This document shows positions 28,780 through 42,226 of a DNA stretch of 64,000 nucleotides, piece after piece. Position numbers and translations under genes: made by a program. Position 1 is the stretch's first letter. Each line of letters opens with the position of its first letter. The notes beneath the pieces were generated by a model. That model was given only the letters and a program-made list of their open reading frames with translations. It did no database searches and had not been told where the DNA came from. Source of the DNA: Nemertoderma westbladi (taxonomy: Eukaryota; Xenacoelomorpha; Nemertodermatida; Nemertodermatidae); NCBI GenBank assembly GCA_032718475.1, contig JAUCBJ010008094.1, positions 62,001 through 126,000 on the forward strand. The letters run 5' to 3'.

Positions 28780-31700
28780 TTGCATTCCTATATAACCTTA
28801 TTGCATTCCCATTCTCGTTCTATTAGTAGTAGTACTTTATTGCATTCCCATTCTCGTCTATTATTAGTAGTACATTATTGCATTCCCATTTTCGTTCTAT
28901 TATTAGTAGTACTTTATTGCATACCCGTAGAACTTTATTGCATTCCCATTCTTATTCTATTATTAGTAGTACTTTATTGCATTCCCATTCTCGTTCTATT
29001 ATTAGTAATACTTTATTGCATTCCCATATATCTTTATTGCATTCCCATTCTCATTCTATTATTAGTAGTACTTTATTGCATTCCCATTCTCGTTCTATTA
29101 TTAGTAGTACTTTATTGCATTCCCATCCTTGTTCTATTATTAGAAATACTTTATTGCATTCCCATATATCTTTATTGCATTCCCATTCTCATTCTATTAT
29201 TAGTAGTACTTTATTGCATTCCCATTCTCGTTCTATTATTAGTAGTACTTTATTGCATTCCCATTCTTGTTCTATTATTAGTAGTACTTTATTGCATTCC
29301 CATTCTCGTTCTATTATTAGTAGTACTTTATTGCATTCCCATTCTCGTTCTATTATTAGTAGTACCTTATTGCATTCCCATTCCCGTTCTATTATTAGTA
29401 GTACCTTATTGCATTCCCATAGAACTTTATTGCATTCTCATTCTCGTTCTATTATTAGTAGTACTTAATTGCATTCCCGTAGAACTTTATTGCATTCCCA
29501 TTCTCGTTCTATTATTAGTAGTACTTTATTGCATTCCCATTCTCGTTCTATTATTAGTAGTACTTTATTGCATTCCGTAGAACTTTATTGCATTCCCATT
29601 CTCGTTCTATTATTAGTAGTACTTTATTGCATTCCCATTCTCGTTATATTATTAGTAGTACCTTATTGCATTCCCATAGAACTTTATTGCATTCCCATTC
29701 TCGTTCTATAATTAGTAGTACTTTATTGCATTCCCATTCTCGTTCTATTATTAGTAAAACTTTATTGCATTCCCGTAGAACCTTATTGCATTCCCATAGA
29801 ACTTTATTGCATTCCTGTAGAACTTTATTGCATTCCTGTAGTCCTTTATTGCATTCCCATTCTCGTTCTGTTATTAGTAGTACTTTATTGCATTCCGGAG
29901 AACTTTATTGCATTCCTATATAACCTTATTGCATTCCCATTCTCGTTCTATTAGTAGTGGTACTTTATTGCATTCCCATTCTCGTCTATTATTAGTAGTA
30001 CTTTATTGCATTCCCATTTTCGTTCTATTATTAGTAGTACTTTATTGCATACCCGTAGAACTTTATTGCATTCCCATTCTTATTCTATTATTAGTAGTAC
30101 TTTATTGCATTCCCATTCTCGTTCTATTATTAGTAATACTTTATTGCATTCCCATATATATTTATTGCATTCCCATTCTCATTTTATTATTAGTAGTACT
30201 TTATTGCATTCCCATTCTCGTTCTATTATTAGTAGTACTTTATTGCATTCCCATCCTTGTTCTATTATTAGTAATACTTTATTGCATTCCCATATATCTT
30301 TATTGCATTCCCATTCTCATTCTATTATTAGTAGTACTTTATTGCATTCCCATTCTCGTTCTATTATTAGTAGTACTTTATTGCATTCCCATTCTAGTTC
30401 TATTATTAGTAGTACTTTATTGCATTCCCATTCTCGTTCTATTATTAGTAGTACTTTATTGCATTCCCATTCTCGTTCTATTATTAGTAGTACCTTATTG
30501 CATTCCCATTCCCGTTCTATTATTAGTAGTACTTTATTGCATTCCCATTCTCGTTCTATTATTAGTAGTACTTTATCGCATTCCCATTCTCGTTCTATTA
30601 TTAGTAGTACTTTATCGCATTCCCATTCTCGTTCTATTATTAGTAGTACTTTATCGCATTCCCATTCTCGTTCTATTATTAGTAGTACTTTATCGCATTC
30701 CCATTCTCGTTCTATTATTAGTAGTACTTTATCGCATTCCCATTCTCGTTCTATTATTAGTAGTACTTTATCGCATTCCCATTCTCGTTCTATTATTAGT
30801 AGTACTTTATCGCATTCCCATTCTTGTTCTATTATTAGTAGTACTTTATCGCATTCCCATTCTCGTTCTATTATTAGTAGTACTTTATCGCATTCCCATT
30901 CTCGTTCTATTATTAGTAGTACTTTATCGCATTCCCATTCTCGTTCTATTATTAGTAGTACTTTATCGCATTCCCATTCTCGTTCTATTATTAGTAGTAC
31001 TTTATTTCATTCCTGTAAAACTTTATTGCATTCCCATTCTCGTTCTATTATTAGTAGTACTTTATCGCATTCCCATTCTCGTTCTATTATTAGTAGTACT
31101 TTATTGCATTCCCATTCTCGATCTATTATTAGTAGTACTTTATTGCATTCCCATTCTCGTTCTATTATTAGTAGTACCTTATTGCATTCACATTATCGTT
31201 ATATTATTTATTAGTAGTACCTTATTGCATTCCCATAGAACTTTATTGCATTCCAATTCTCGTTCTATCATTAGTAGTACTTTATTGCATTCCTGTAGAA
31301 CTTTATTGCATCCCCATTCTCGTTCTATTATTATAGTACTTTATTGCATTCCCATTCTCGTTCTATTATTAGTAGTACATTATTGCATTCCCATAGAACT
31401 TTATTGCATTCCCATTCTCGTTCTATTATTAGTAGTACCTTATTGCATTCCCATAGAACTTTATTGCATTCTCATTCTCGTTCTATTATTAGAAGTACTT
31501 TATTGCATTCCCATTCTCATTATATTATTAGTAGTACCTTATTGCATTCCCATAGAACTTTATTGCATTCCCATTCTCGTTCTATAATTAGTAGTACTTT
31601 ATTGCATTCCCATTCTCGTTCTATTATTAGTAAAACTTCATTGCATTCCCGTAGAACTTTATTGCATTCCCATAGAACTTTATTGCATTCCTGTAGAACT

Positions 31701-34700
31701 TTATTGCATTCCTGTAGTCCTTTATTGCATTCCCATTCTCGTTCTGTTATTAGTAGTACTTTATTGCAATCCGGAGAACTTTATTGCATTCCTATATAAC
31801 CTTATTGCATTCCCATTCTCGTTGTATTAGTAGTAGTACTTTATTGCATTCCCATTCTCGTCTATTATTAGTAGTACTTTATTGCATTCCCATTTTCGTT
31901 CTATTATTAGTAGTACTTTATTGCATACCCGTAGAACTTTATTGCATTCCCATTCTTATTCTATTATTAGTAGTACTTTATTGCATTCCCATTCTCGTTC
32001 TATCATTAGTAATACTTTATTGCATTCCCATATATCTTTATTGCATTCCCATTCTCATTCCATTATTAGTAGTACTTTATTGCATTCCCATTCTCGTTCT
32101 ATTATTAGTAGTACTTTATTGCATTCCCATCCTTGTTCTATTATTAGTAATACTTTATTGCATTCCCATATATCTTTATTGCATTCCCATTCTCATTCTA
32201 TTATTAGTAGTACTTTATTGCATTCCCATTCTCGTTCTATTATTAGTAGTACTTTATTGCATTCCCATTCTTGTTCTATTATTAGTAGTACTTTATTGCA
32301 TTCCCATTCTCGTTCTATTATTAGTAGTACCTTATTGCATTCCCATTCCCATTCTATTATTAGTAGTACTTTATTGCATTCCCGTAGAACTTTATTGCAT
32401 TCCCATTCTCGTTCTATTACTAATAGTACTTTATTGCATTCCCATTCTCGTTCTATTATTAGTAGTACTTTATCGCATTCCCATTTTCGTTCTATTATTA
32501 GTAGTACTTTATTGCATTCACATTCTCGTTCTATTATTAGTAGTACTTTATTGCATTCCCATTCTCGTTCTATTATTAGTAGTACCGGTACTTTATTGCA
32601 TTCCCATTCTCGTTCTATTATTAGTAGTACCGGTACTTTATTGCATTCCCATTCTCGTTCTATTATTAGTAGTACTTTATTGCATTCCTGTAAAACTTTA
32701 TTGCATTCCCATTCTCGTTCTATTATTAGTAGTACTTTATTGCATTCCCATTCTCGTTCTATTATAAGTAGTACTTTATTGCATTCCCATTCTCGTTCTA
32801 TTATTAGTAGTACCTTATTTCATTCCCGTAGAACTTTATTGCATTCCCATTCTCGTTCTATTATTAATAGTACTTTATTGCATTACCATTCTTGTTCTAT
32901 TATTAGTAGTACTTTATTGCATTCCCATAGAACTTTATTGCATTCCCATTCTCGTTCTATTACTAATAGTACTTTATTGCATTCCCATTCTCGTTCTATT
33001 ATTAGTAGTACCTTATTGCATTCCCATTCCCGTTCTATTATTAGTAGTACTTTATTGCATTCCCATTCTCGTTCTATTATTAGTAGTACCTTATTGCATT
33101 CCCATTCCCGTTCTATTATTAGTAGTACTTTATTGCATTCCCGTAGAACTTTATTGCATTCCCATTCTCGTTCTATTACTAATAGTACTTTATTGCATTC
33201 CCATAAAACTTTATTGCTTTCCCATTTTCGTTCTATTATTAGTAGTACTTTATTGCATTCCCATTCTCGTTCTATTATTAGTAGTACTTTATTGCATTCC
33301 CATTCTCGTTCTATTATTAGTAGTACTTTATTGCATTCCCATTCTCGTTCTATTATTAGTAAAACTTTATTGCATTCCCGTAGAACTTTATTGCATTCCC
33401 ATAGAACTTTATTGCATTCCCGTAGAACTTTATTGCATTCCTGTAGTCCTTTATTGCATTCCCATTCTCGTTCTGTTATTAGTAGTCATTTATTGCATTC
33501 CCGAGAACTTTATTGCATTCCTATATAACCTTATTGCATTCCCATTCTCGTTCTATTAGTAGTAGTACTTTATTGCATTCCCATTCTCGTCTATTATTAG
33601 TAGTACTTTATTGCATTCCCATTTTCGTTCTTATTATTAGTAGTACTTTATTGCATACCCGTAGAACTTTATTGCATTCCCATCCTTGTTCTATTATTAG
33701 TAATACTTTATTGCATTCCCATATATCTTTATTGCATTCCCATTCTCATTCTATTATTAGTAGTACTTTATTGCATTCCCATTCTCGTTCTATTATTAGT
33801 AGTACTTTATTGCATTCCCATTCTTGTTCTATTATTAGTAGTACTTTATTGCATTCCCATTCTCGTTCTATTATTAGTAGTACTTTATTGCATTCCCATT
33901 CTCGTTCTATTATTAGTAGTACCTTATTGCATTCCCATTCCCGTTCTATTATTAGTAGTGCTTTATTGCATTCCCGTAGAACTTTATTGCATTCCCATTC
34001 TTGTTCTATTACTAATAGTACTTTATTGCATTCCCATTCTCGTTCTATTATTAGTAGTACTTTATCGCATTCCCATTTTCGTTCTATTATTAGTAGTACT
34101 TTATTGCATTCACATTCTCGTTCTATTATTAGTAGTACTTTATTGCATTCCCATTCTCGTTCTATTATTAGTAGTACCGGTACTTTATTGCATTCCCATT
34201 CTCGTTCTATTATTAGTAGTACTTTATTGCATTCCTGTAAAACTTTATTGCATTCCCATTCTCGTTCTATTATTAGTAGTACTTTATTGCATTCCCATTC
34301 TCGTTCTATTATTAGTAGTACTTTATTTCATTCCCGTAGAACTTTATTGCATTCCCATTCTCGTTCTATTATTAATAGTACTTTATTGCATTACCATTCT
34401 TGTTCTATTATTAGTAGTACTTTATTGCATTCCCATAGAATTTTATTGCATTCCCATTCTCGTTCTATTACTAATAGTACTTTATTGCATTCCCATTCTC
34501 GTCCTATTATTAGTAGTACTTTATTGCATTCCCATTCTCGTTCTATTATTAGTAGTACCTTATTGCATTCCCATTCCCGTTCTATTATTAGTAGTACTTT
34601 ATTGCATTCCCGTAGAACTTTATTGCATTCCTATTCTCGTTCTATTACTAATAGTACTTCATTGCATTCCCATTTTCGTTCTATTATTAGTAGTACTTTA

Positions 34701-35960
34701 TTGCATTCCCATTCTCGTTCTATTATTAGTAGTACTTTATTGCATTCCCGTAGAACTTTATTGCATTCCCATTCTCGTTCTATTACTAATAGTACTTTAT
34801 TGCATTCCCATAAAACTTTATTGCATTCCCATTTTCGTTCTATTATTAGTAGTACTTTATTGCATTCCCATTCTCGTTCTATTATTAGTAGTACTTTATT
34901 GCATTCCCGTAGAACTTTATTGCATTCCCATTCTCGTTCTATTACTAATAGTACTTTATTGCATTCCCGTAGAACTTTATTGCATTCCCATTCTCGTTCT
35001 ATTACTAATAGTACTTTATTGCATTCCCATAAAACTTTATTGCATTCCCATTTTCGTTCTATTATTAGTAGTACTTTATTGCATTCCCATTCTCGTTCTA
35101 TTATTAGTAGTACTTTATTGCATTCCCATTCTCGTTCTATTATTAGTAGTACTTTATTGCATTCCCATTCTCGTTCTATTATTAGTAGTAATTTATTGCA
35201 TTCCCATTCTCGTTCTATTATTAGTAGTACTTTATTGCATTCCCATTCTCGTTCTATTATTAGTAGTACTTTATTGCATTCCCATTCTCGTTCTATTATT
35301 AGTAGTACTTTATTTCATTCCCATCCTCATCCTATTATTAGTAGTACTTTATTGCATTCCCGTAGAACTTTATTGCATTCACATTCTCGTTCTATTACTA
35401 ATAGTACTTTATTGCATTCCCATTCTCGTTATATTATTAGTAGTACCTTATTGCATTCCCATAGAACTTTATTGCATTCCCATTCTCGTTCTATTATTAG
35501 TAGTACTTTATTGCATTCCCATTCTCGTTCTATTATTAGTAGTACTTTATTGCATTCCCATTCTTGTTCTATTATTAGTAGTACTTTATTGCATTCCCGT
35601 AGAACTTTATTGCATTCACATTCTCGTTCTATTACTAATAGTACTTTATTGCATTCCCATTCTCGTTATATTATTAGTAGTACCTTATTGCATTCCCATA
35701 GAACTTTATTGCATTCCCATTCTCCTTCTATTATTAGTAGTACTTTATGGCATTCCCATTCTCGTTCTATTATTAGTAGTACTTTATTGCATTCCCATTC
35801 TCGTTCTATTATTAGTAGTACTTTATTGCATTCCCATTCTCGTTCTATTATTAGTAGTACTTTATTGCATTCCCATTCTCATTCTATTATTAGTAGTACT
35901 TTATTGCATTCCCATTTTCGTTCTATTATTAGTAGTACTTTATTGCATTCCCGTATAACT
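28780..35960. repeat. Higher-order repeats inside array B
   Basis: A block starting with an irregular CCTATATAACCTTATTGC unit recurs at 28780, 29908, 31784 and 33513, each time followed by the same order of variant units (TTAGTAGTAGTAC, then TCTCGTCTATT, then GCATACCCGTAG). Spacings are about 1.13, 1.88 and 1.73 kb. The array therefore expanded by duplication of blocks of many units as well as single units. Confidence 0.8.
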
Positions 35961-38599
35961 TTATTGCATTCCCATTATCGTTCTATTACTAATAGTACTT
36001 TATTGCATTACCATTCTTGTTCTATTATTAGTAGTACTTTATTGCATTCCGTAGAACTTTATTGCATTCCCATTATCGTTCTATTACTAATAGTACTTTA
36101 TTGCATTACCATTCTTGTTCTATTATTAGTAGTACTTTATTGCATTCCCGTAGAACTTTATTGCATTCCCATTCTCGTTCTATTACTAATAGTACTTTAT
36201 TGCATTCCCATAAAACTTTATTGCATTCCCATTTTCGTTCTATTATTAGTAGTACTTTATTGCATTCCCATTCTCGTTCTATTATTAGTAGTACTTTATT
36301 GCATTCCCGTAGAACTTTATTGCATTCACATATAACTTTATCGCGTTCCCATTCTCGTTCTATTATTAGTAGTACTTTATTGCATTCCCATTCTCGTTCT
36401 ATTATTAGTAGTACTTTATTGCATTCCCATTTTCGTTCTATTATTAGTAGTACTTTATTGCATTCCCATTCTCGTTCTATTATTAGTAGTACTTTATTGC
36501 ATTCCCATTCTCGTTATATTATTAGTAGTACCTTATTGCATTCCCATAGAACTTTATTGCATTCCCATTCTCGTTCTATTATTAGTAGTACTTTATTGCA
36601 TTCCCATTCTCGTTCTATTATTAGTAGTACTTTATTGCATTCCTGTAGAACTTTATTGCATTCCCATTATCGTTCTATTACTAATAGTACTTTATTGCAT
36701 TACCATTCTTGTTCTATTATTAGTAGTACTTTATTGCATTCCCGTAGAACTTTATTGCATTCCCATTCTCGTTCTATTACTAATAGTACTTTATTGCATT
36801 CCCATAAAACTTTATTGCATTCCCATTTTCGTTCTATTATTAGTAGTACTTTATTGCATTCCCATTCTCGTTCTATTATTAGTAGTACTTTATTGCATTC
36901 CCATTCTCGTTCTATTATTAGTAGTACTTTATTGCATTCCCATTCTCGTTCTATTATTAGTAGTATTTTATTGCATTCCCATTCTCGTTCTATTATTAGT
37001 AGTACTTTATTGCATTCCCGTAGAAATTTATTGCATTCCCATTCTCGTTCTATTACTAATAGTACTTTATTGCATTCCCATTCTCGTTATATTATTAGTA
37101 GTACCTTATTGCATTCCCATAGAACTTTATTGCATTCCCATTCTCGTTCTATTATTAGTAGTACTTTATTGCATTCCCATTCTCGTTCTATTATTAGTAG
37201 TACTTTATTGCATTCGCATTCTCGTTCTATTATTAGTAGTACTTTATTGCATTCCCGTAGAACTTTATTGCATTCCCATTCTCGTTCTATTACTAATAGT
37301 ACTTCTTTATTGCATTCCCATTTTCGTTCTATCATTAGTAGTATTTATTGCATTCCCATTCTCGTTCTATTATTAGTAGTACTTTATTGCATTCCCATTC
37401 TCGTTCTATTATTAGTAGTACTTTATGGCATTCCCATTCTCGTTCTATTATTAGTAGTACTTTATTGCATTCCCATAGAACTTTATTGCATTCCCATTCT
37501 CGTTCTATTACTAATAGTACTTTATTGCATTCCCATTCTCGTTATATTATTAGTAGTACCTTATTGCATTCCCATAGAACTTTATTGCATTCCCATTCTC
37601 CTTCTATTATTAGTAGTACTTTATCGCATTCCCATTCTCGTTATATTATTAGTAGTACCTTATTGCATTCCCATTCTTGTTATATTATTAGTAGTACCTT
37701 ATTGCATTCCCATAGAACTTTATTGCATTCCCATTCTCGTTCTCTTATTAGTAGTACTTTATTGCATTCCCATTCTCGTTCTATTATTAGTAGTACTTTA
37801 TTGCATTCCCATAGAACTTTATTGCATTCCCATAGAACTTTATTGCATTCCCATTCTTATTCTATTATTAGTAGTACTTTATTGCATTCCCATTCTCGTT
37901 CTATTATTAGCAGTACTTTATTGCATTCCCATAGAACTTTATTGCATTCCCGTAGAACTTTATTGCATTCCCATTCTTATTCTATTATTAGTAGTACTTT
38001 ATTGCATTCCCATTCTCGTTCTATTATTAGTAGTACTTTATCGCATTCCCATTCTCGTTCTATTATTAGTAGTACTTTATTGCATTCCCATTCTCGTTCT
38101 ATTATTAGTAGTACTTTATTGCATTCCCATTCTCGTTCTATTATTAGTAGTACTTTATTGCATTCCCATTCTCGTTCTATTATTAGTAGTACTTTATTGC
38201 ATTCCCATAGAACTTTATTGCATTCCCGTAGAACTTTATTGCATTCCCATTCTTATTCTATTATTAGTAGTACTTTATTGCATTCCCATTCTCGTTCTAT
38301 TATTAGTAGTACTTTATTGCATTCCCATAGAACTTTATTGCATTCCCGTAGAACTTTATTGCATTCCCATTCTTATTCTATTATTAGTAGTACTTTATTG
38401 CATTCCCATTCTCGTTCTATTATTAGTAGTACTTTATCGCATTCCCATTCTCGTTCTATTATTAGTAGTACTTTATTGCATTCCCATAGAACTTTATTGC
38501 ATTCCCGTAGAACTTTATTGCATTCCCATTCTTATTCTATTATTAGTAGTACTTTATTGCATTCCCATTCTCGTTCTGTTATTAGTAGTACTTTATCGC

Positions 38600-40450
38600 A
38601 TTCCCATTCTCGTTCTATTATTAGTAGTACTTTATCGCATTCCCATTCTCGTTCTATTATTAGTAGTACTTTATTGCATTCCCATTCTCGTTCTATTATT
38701 AGTAGTACTTTATCGCATTCCCATTCTCGTTCTATTATTAGTAGTACTTTATCGCATTCCCATTATCTTTCTATTATTAGTAGTACTTTATTGCATTCCC
38801 ATTCTCGTTCTATTATTAGTAGTACTTTATCGCATTCCCATTCTCGTTCTAATATTAGTAGTACTTTATCGCATTCCCATTCTCGTTCTATTATTAGTAG
38901 TACTTTATTGCATTCCCATTCTCGTTCTATTATTAGTAGTACTTTATTGCATTCCCGTAGAACTTTATTGCATTCCCATTCTTATTCTATTATTAGTAGC
39001 ACTTTATTGCATTCCCATAGAACTTTATTGCATTCCCGTAGAACTTTATTGCATTCCCATTCTTATTCTATTATTAGTAGTACTTTATTGCATTCCCATT
39101 CTCGTTCTATTATTAGTAGTACTTTATCGCATTCCCAATCTCGTTCTATTATTAGTAGTACTTTATCGCATTCCCATTCTCGTTCTATTATTAGTAGTAC
39201 TTTATTGCATTCCCATTCTCGTTCTATTATTAGGAGTACTTTATTGCATTCCCATTCTCGTTCTATTATTAGTAGTACTTTATTGCATTCCCATTCTCGT
39301 TCTATTATTAGTAGTACTTTATTGCATTCCCATAGAACTTTATTGCATTCCCGTAGAACTTTATTGCATTCCCATTCTTATTCTATTATTAGTAGTACTT
39401 TATTGCATTCCCATTCTCGTTCTATTATTAGTAGTACTTTATTGCATTCCCATAGAACTTTATTGCATTCCCGTAGAACTTTATTGCATTCCCATTCTTA
39501 TTCTATTATTAGTAGTACTTTATTGCATTCCCATTCTCGTTCTATTATTAGTAGTACTTTATCGCATTCCCATTCTCGTTCTATTATTAGTAGTACTTTA
39601 TTGCATTCCCATAGAACTTTATTGCATTCCCGTAGAACTTTATTGCATTCCCATTCTTATTCTATTATTAGTAGTACTTTATTGCATTCCCATTCTCGTT
39701 CTGTTATTAGTAGTACTTTATTGCATTCCCATTCTCGTTCTATTATTAGTAGTACTTTATCGCATTCCCATTCTTGTTCTATTATTAGTAGTACTTTATT
39801 GCATTCCCATTCTCGTTCTATTATTAGTAGTACTTTATCGCATTCCCATTCTCGTTCTATTATTAGTAGTACTTTATCGCATTCCCATTCTCTTTCTATT
39901 ATTAGTAGTACTTTATTGCATTCCCATTCTCGTTCTATTATTAGTAGTACTTTATCGCATTCCCATTCTCGTTCTAATATTAGTAGTACTTTATCGCATT
40001 CCCATTCTCGTTCTATTATTAGTAGTACTTTATTGCATTCCCATTCTCGTTCTATTATTAGTAGTACTTTATTGCATTCCCGTAGAACTTTATTGCATTC
40101 CCATTCTTATTCTATTATTAGTAGCACTTTATTGCATTCCCATAGAACTTTATTGCATTCCCGTAGAACTTTATTGCATTCCCATTCTTATTCTATTATT
40201 AGTAGTACTTTATTGCATTCCCATTCTCGTTCTATTATTAGTAGTACTTTATCGCATTCCCAATCTCGTTCTATTATTAGTAGTACTTTATCGCATTCCC
40301 ATTCTCGTTCTATTATTAGTAGTACTTTATTGCATTCCCATTCTCGTTCTATTATTAGGAGTACTTTATTGCATTCCCATTCTCGTTCTATTATTAGTAG
40401 TACTTTATTGCATTCCCATTCTCGTTCTATTATTAGTAGTACTTTATTGC
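38600..40450. repeat. 1.125-kb higher-order repeat in array B
   Basis: Rare unit variants recur in the same order at a spacing of about 1,125 bp. Examples are the CCCAATCTCG unit near 39137 and 40262, TCTAATATTAG near 38850 and 39976, and TTAGGAGTAC near 39233 and 40357. This indicates a local block duplication. Confidence 0.75.
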
Positions 40451-41824
40451 ATTCCCATAGAACTTTATTGCATTCCCGTAGAACTTTATTGCATTCCCAT
40501 TCTTATTCTATTATTAGTAGTACTTTATTGCATTCCCATTCTCGTTCTATTATTAGTAGTACTTTATTGCATTCCCATATAACTTTATTGCATTCCCGTA
40601 GAACTTTATTGCATTCCCATTCTTATTCTATTATTAGTAGTACTTTATTGCATTCCCATTCTCGTTCTATTATTAGTAGTACTTTATCGCATTCCCATTC
40701 TCGTTCTATTATTAGTAGTACTTTATTGCATTCCCATAGAACTTTATTGCATTCCCGTAGAACTTTATTGCATTCCCATTCTTATTCTATTATTAGTAGT
40801 ACTTTATTGCATTCCCATTCTCGTTCTATTATTAGTAGTACTTTATCGCATTCCCATTCTCGTTCTATTATTAGTAGTACTTTATCGCATTCCCATTCTC
40901 GTTCTATTATTAGTAGTACTTTATTGCATTCCCATTCTCGTTCTATTATTAGTAGTACTTTATTGCATTCCCATTCTCGTTCTATTATTAGTAGTACTTT
41001 ATCGCATTCCCATTCTCGTTCTATTATTAGTAGTACTTTATCGCATTCCCATTCTCGTTCTATTATTAGTAGTACTTTATTGCATTCCCATTCTCGTTCT
41101 ATTATTAGTAGTACTTTATTGCATTCCCGTAGAACTTTATTGCATTCCCATTCTTATTCTATTATTAGTAGTACTTTATTGCATTCCCGTCCCATTCTCG
41201 TTCTATTATTAGTAGTACTTTATCGCATTCCCATTTTCGTTCTATTATTAGTAGTACTTTATTGCATTCCCATTCTCGTTCTATTATTAGTAGTACTTTA
41301 TTGCATTCCCATTCTCGTTCTATTATTAGTAGTACTTTATGGCATTCCCATTCTCGTTCTATTATTAGTAGTACTTTATTGCATTCCCATTCTCGTTCTA
41401 TTATTAGTAGTACTTTATTACATTCCCATTCTCGTTCTATTATTAGTAGTACTTTATTGCATTCCCATTCTCGTTCTATTATTAGTAGTACTTTATTGCA
41501 TTCCCATTCTTGTTCTATTATTAGTAGTACTTTATTGCATTCCCATTCTCCTTCTATTATTAGTAGTACTTTATTGCTTTCCCATTCTCGTTCTATTATT
41601 AGTAGTACTTTATCGCATTCCCATTCTCGTTCTATTATTAGTAGTACTTTATTGCATTCCCATTCTCGTTCTATTATTAGTAATACTTTATGGCATTCAC
41701 ATTCTCGTTCTATTATTAGTAGTACTTTATTGCATTCCCATTCTCGTTCTATTATTAGTAGTACTTTATTGCATTCCCATTCTCGTTCTATTATTAGTAG
41801 AACTTTATTGCATTCCCGTAGAAC

Positions 41825-41830
41825 TTTATT
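41825..41830 (-). promoter_or_regulatory. Candidate poly(A) signal of the PPP1R3-like gene, inside array B
   Basis: TTTATT on the plus strand, so AATAAA on the minus strand, about 400 nt downstream of the stop codon at 42227-42229. By eye I found no AATAAA or ATTAAA on the minus strand between the stop and the array edge. The nearest array unit has only the variant GATAAA (near 41868). The first canonical hexamer is therefore provided by the satellite, with further copies every 39 bp beyond it. Confidence 0.45.
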
Positions 41831-41895
41831 GCATTCCCATTCCTATTCTATTATTAGTAGTACTTTATCGCATTCCCATTCTCGTTCTATTATTA

Positions 41896-42226
41896 CCTGG
41901 CAGGATAAACTCACTCGTGTAATAACATCCCTTGGTCAGGAATGCGTCACAACTCAATCCAGATTGAATTAAATTATTCTGGAACAATAACTAATATAAT
42001 TCGCTGCTTATTCTTTCCAATTGCGGCATACTTTTTGATTGGATGGTATTATGCCAATCAACCTAGAATTTCCATGACTAAAAAATATATTATCCGCTAT
42101 TTATATTTTTATAGGCATTTTTGGGCATTAACAATGAAAAAGAATCCAAAGAATGTAATTTGGATTGTTAGTGAACTTATTTTCGAGTGTGTTGCTAGAT
42201 TGACTCGACTATTAGGAGGCCCAAAA
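41896..42226. other. Probable 3' UTR and flank of the PPP1R3-like gene
   Basis: Non-repetitive AT-rich stretch between array B and the stop codon of the minus-strand gene. A plus-strand frame at 41942-42334 (130 codons) has a hydrophobic segment but overlaps the conserved gene's C-terminal codons antisense and resembles nothing I know. I treat it as chance. Confidence 0.6.

Larger units (their letters stand above)
22993..41895. repeat. Satellite array B (39-bp unit), main block
   Basis: About 18.9 kb of a 39-bp unit: ATTATTAGTAGTACTTTATT, then GCATTCCCATTCTCGTTCT. Interspersed short units of 18-21 bp (AACTTTATTGCATTCCCRTAG type) are internal deletions of it. Frequent variants are TTATCGC for TTATTGC, TTCTTGTTCT, TTCTTATTCT, CCTGTAAAAC, ACTAATAGTAC and ACCGGTAC. 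Most full and short unit lengths are multiples of three and two plus frames lack stops. This produces long open frames repeating a 13-residue peptide (HSHSRSIISSTLL, or CIPILVLLLVVLY in the other frame). The frames swap and break, so I see no coding evidence. On the minus strand most units contain GCAATAAAG, a canonical poly(A) signal. The array ends at 41895 beside CTGGCAGGATAAACTC. Confidence 0.97.

Noticed and set aside
23219-41972. Many long plus-strand frames (up to about 1,500 codons) in array B
   Set aside because: They are translations of a 39-bp satellite in two frames, switching frame at irregular units. No conserved domain or gene structure is present.
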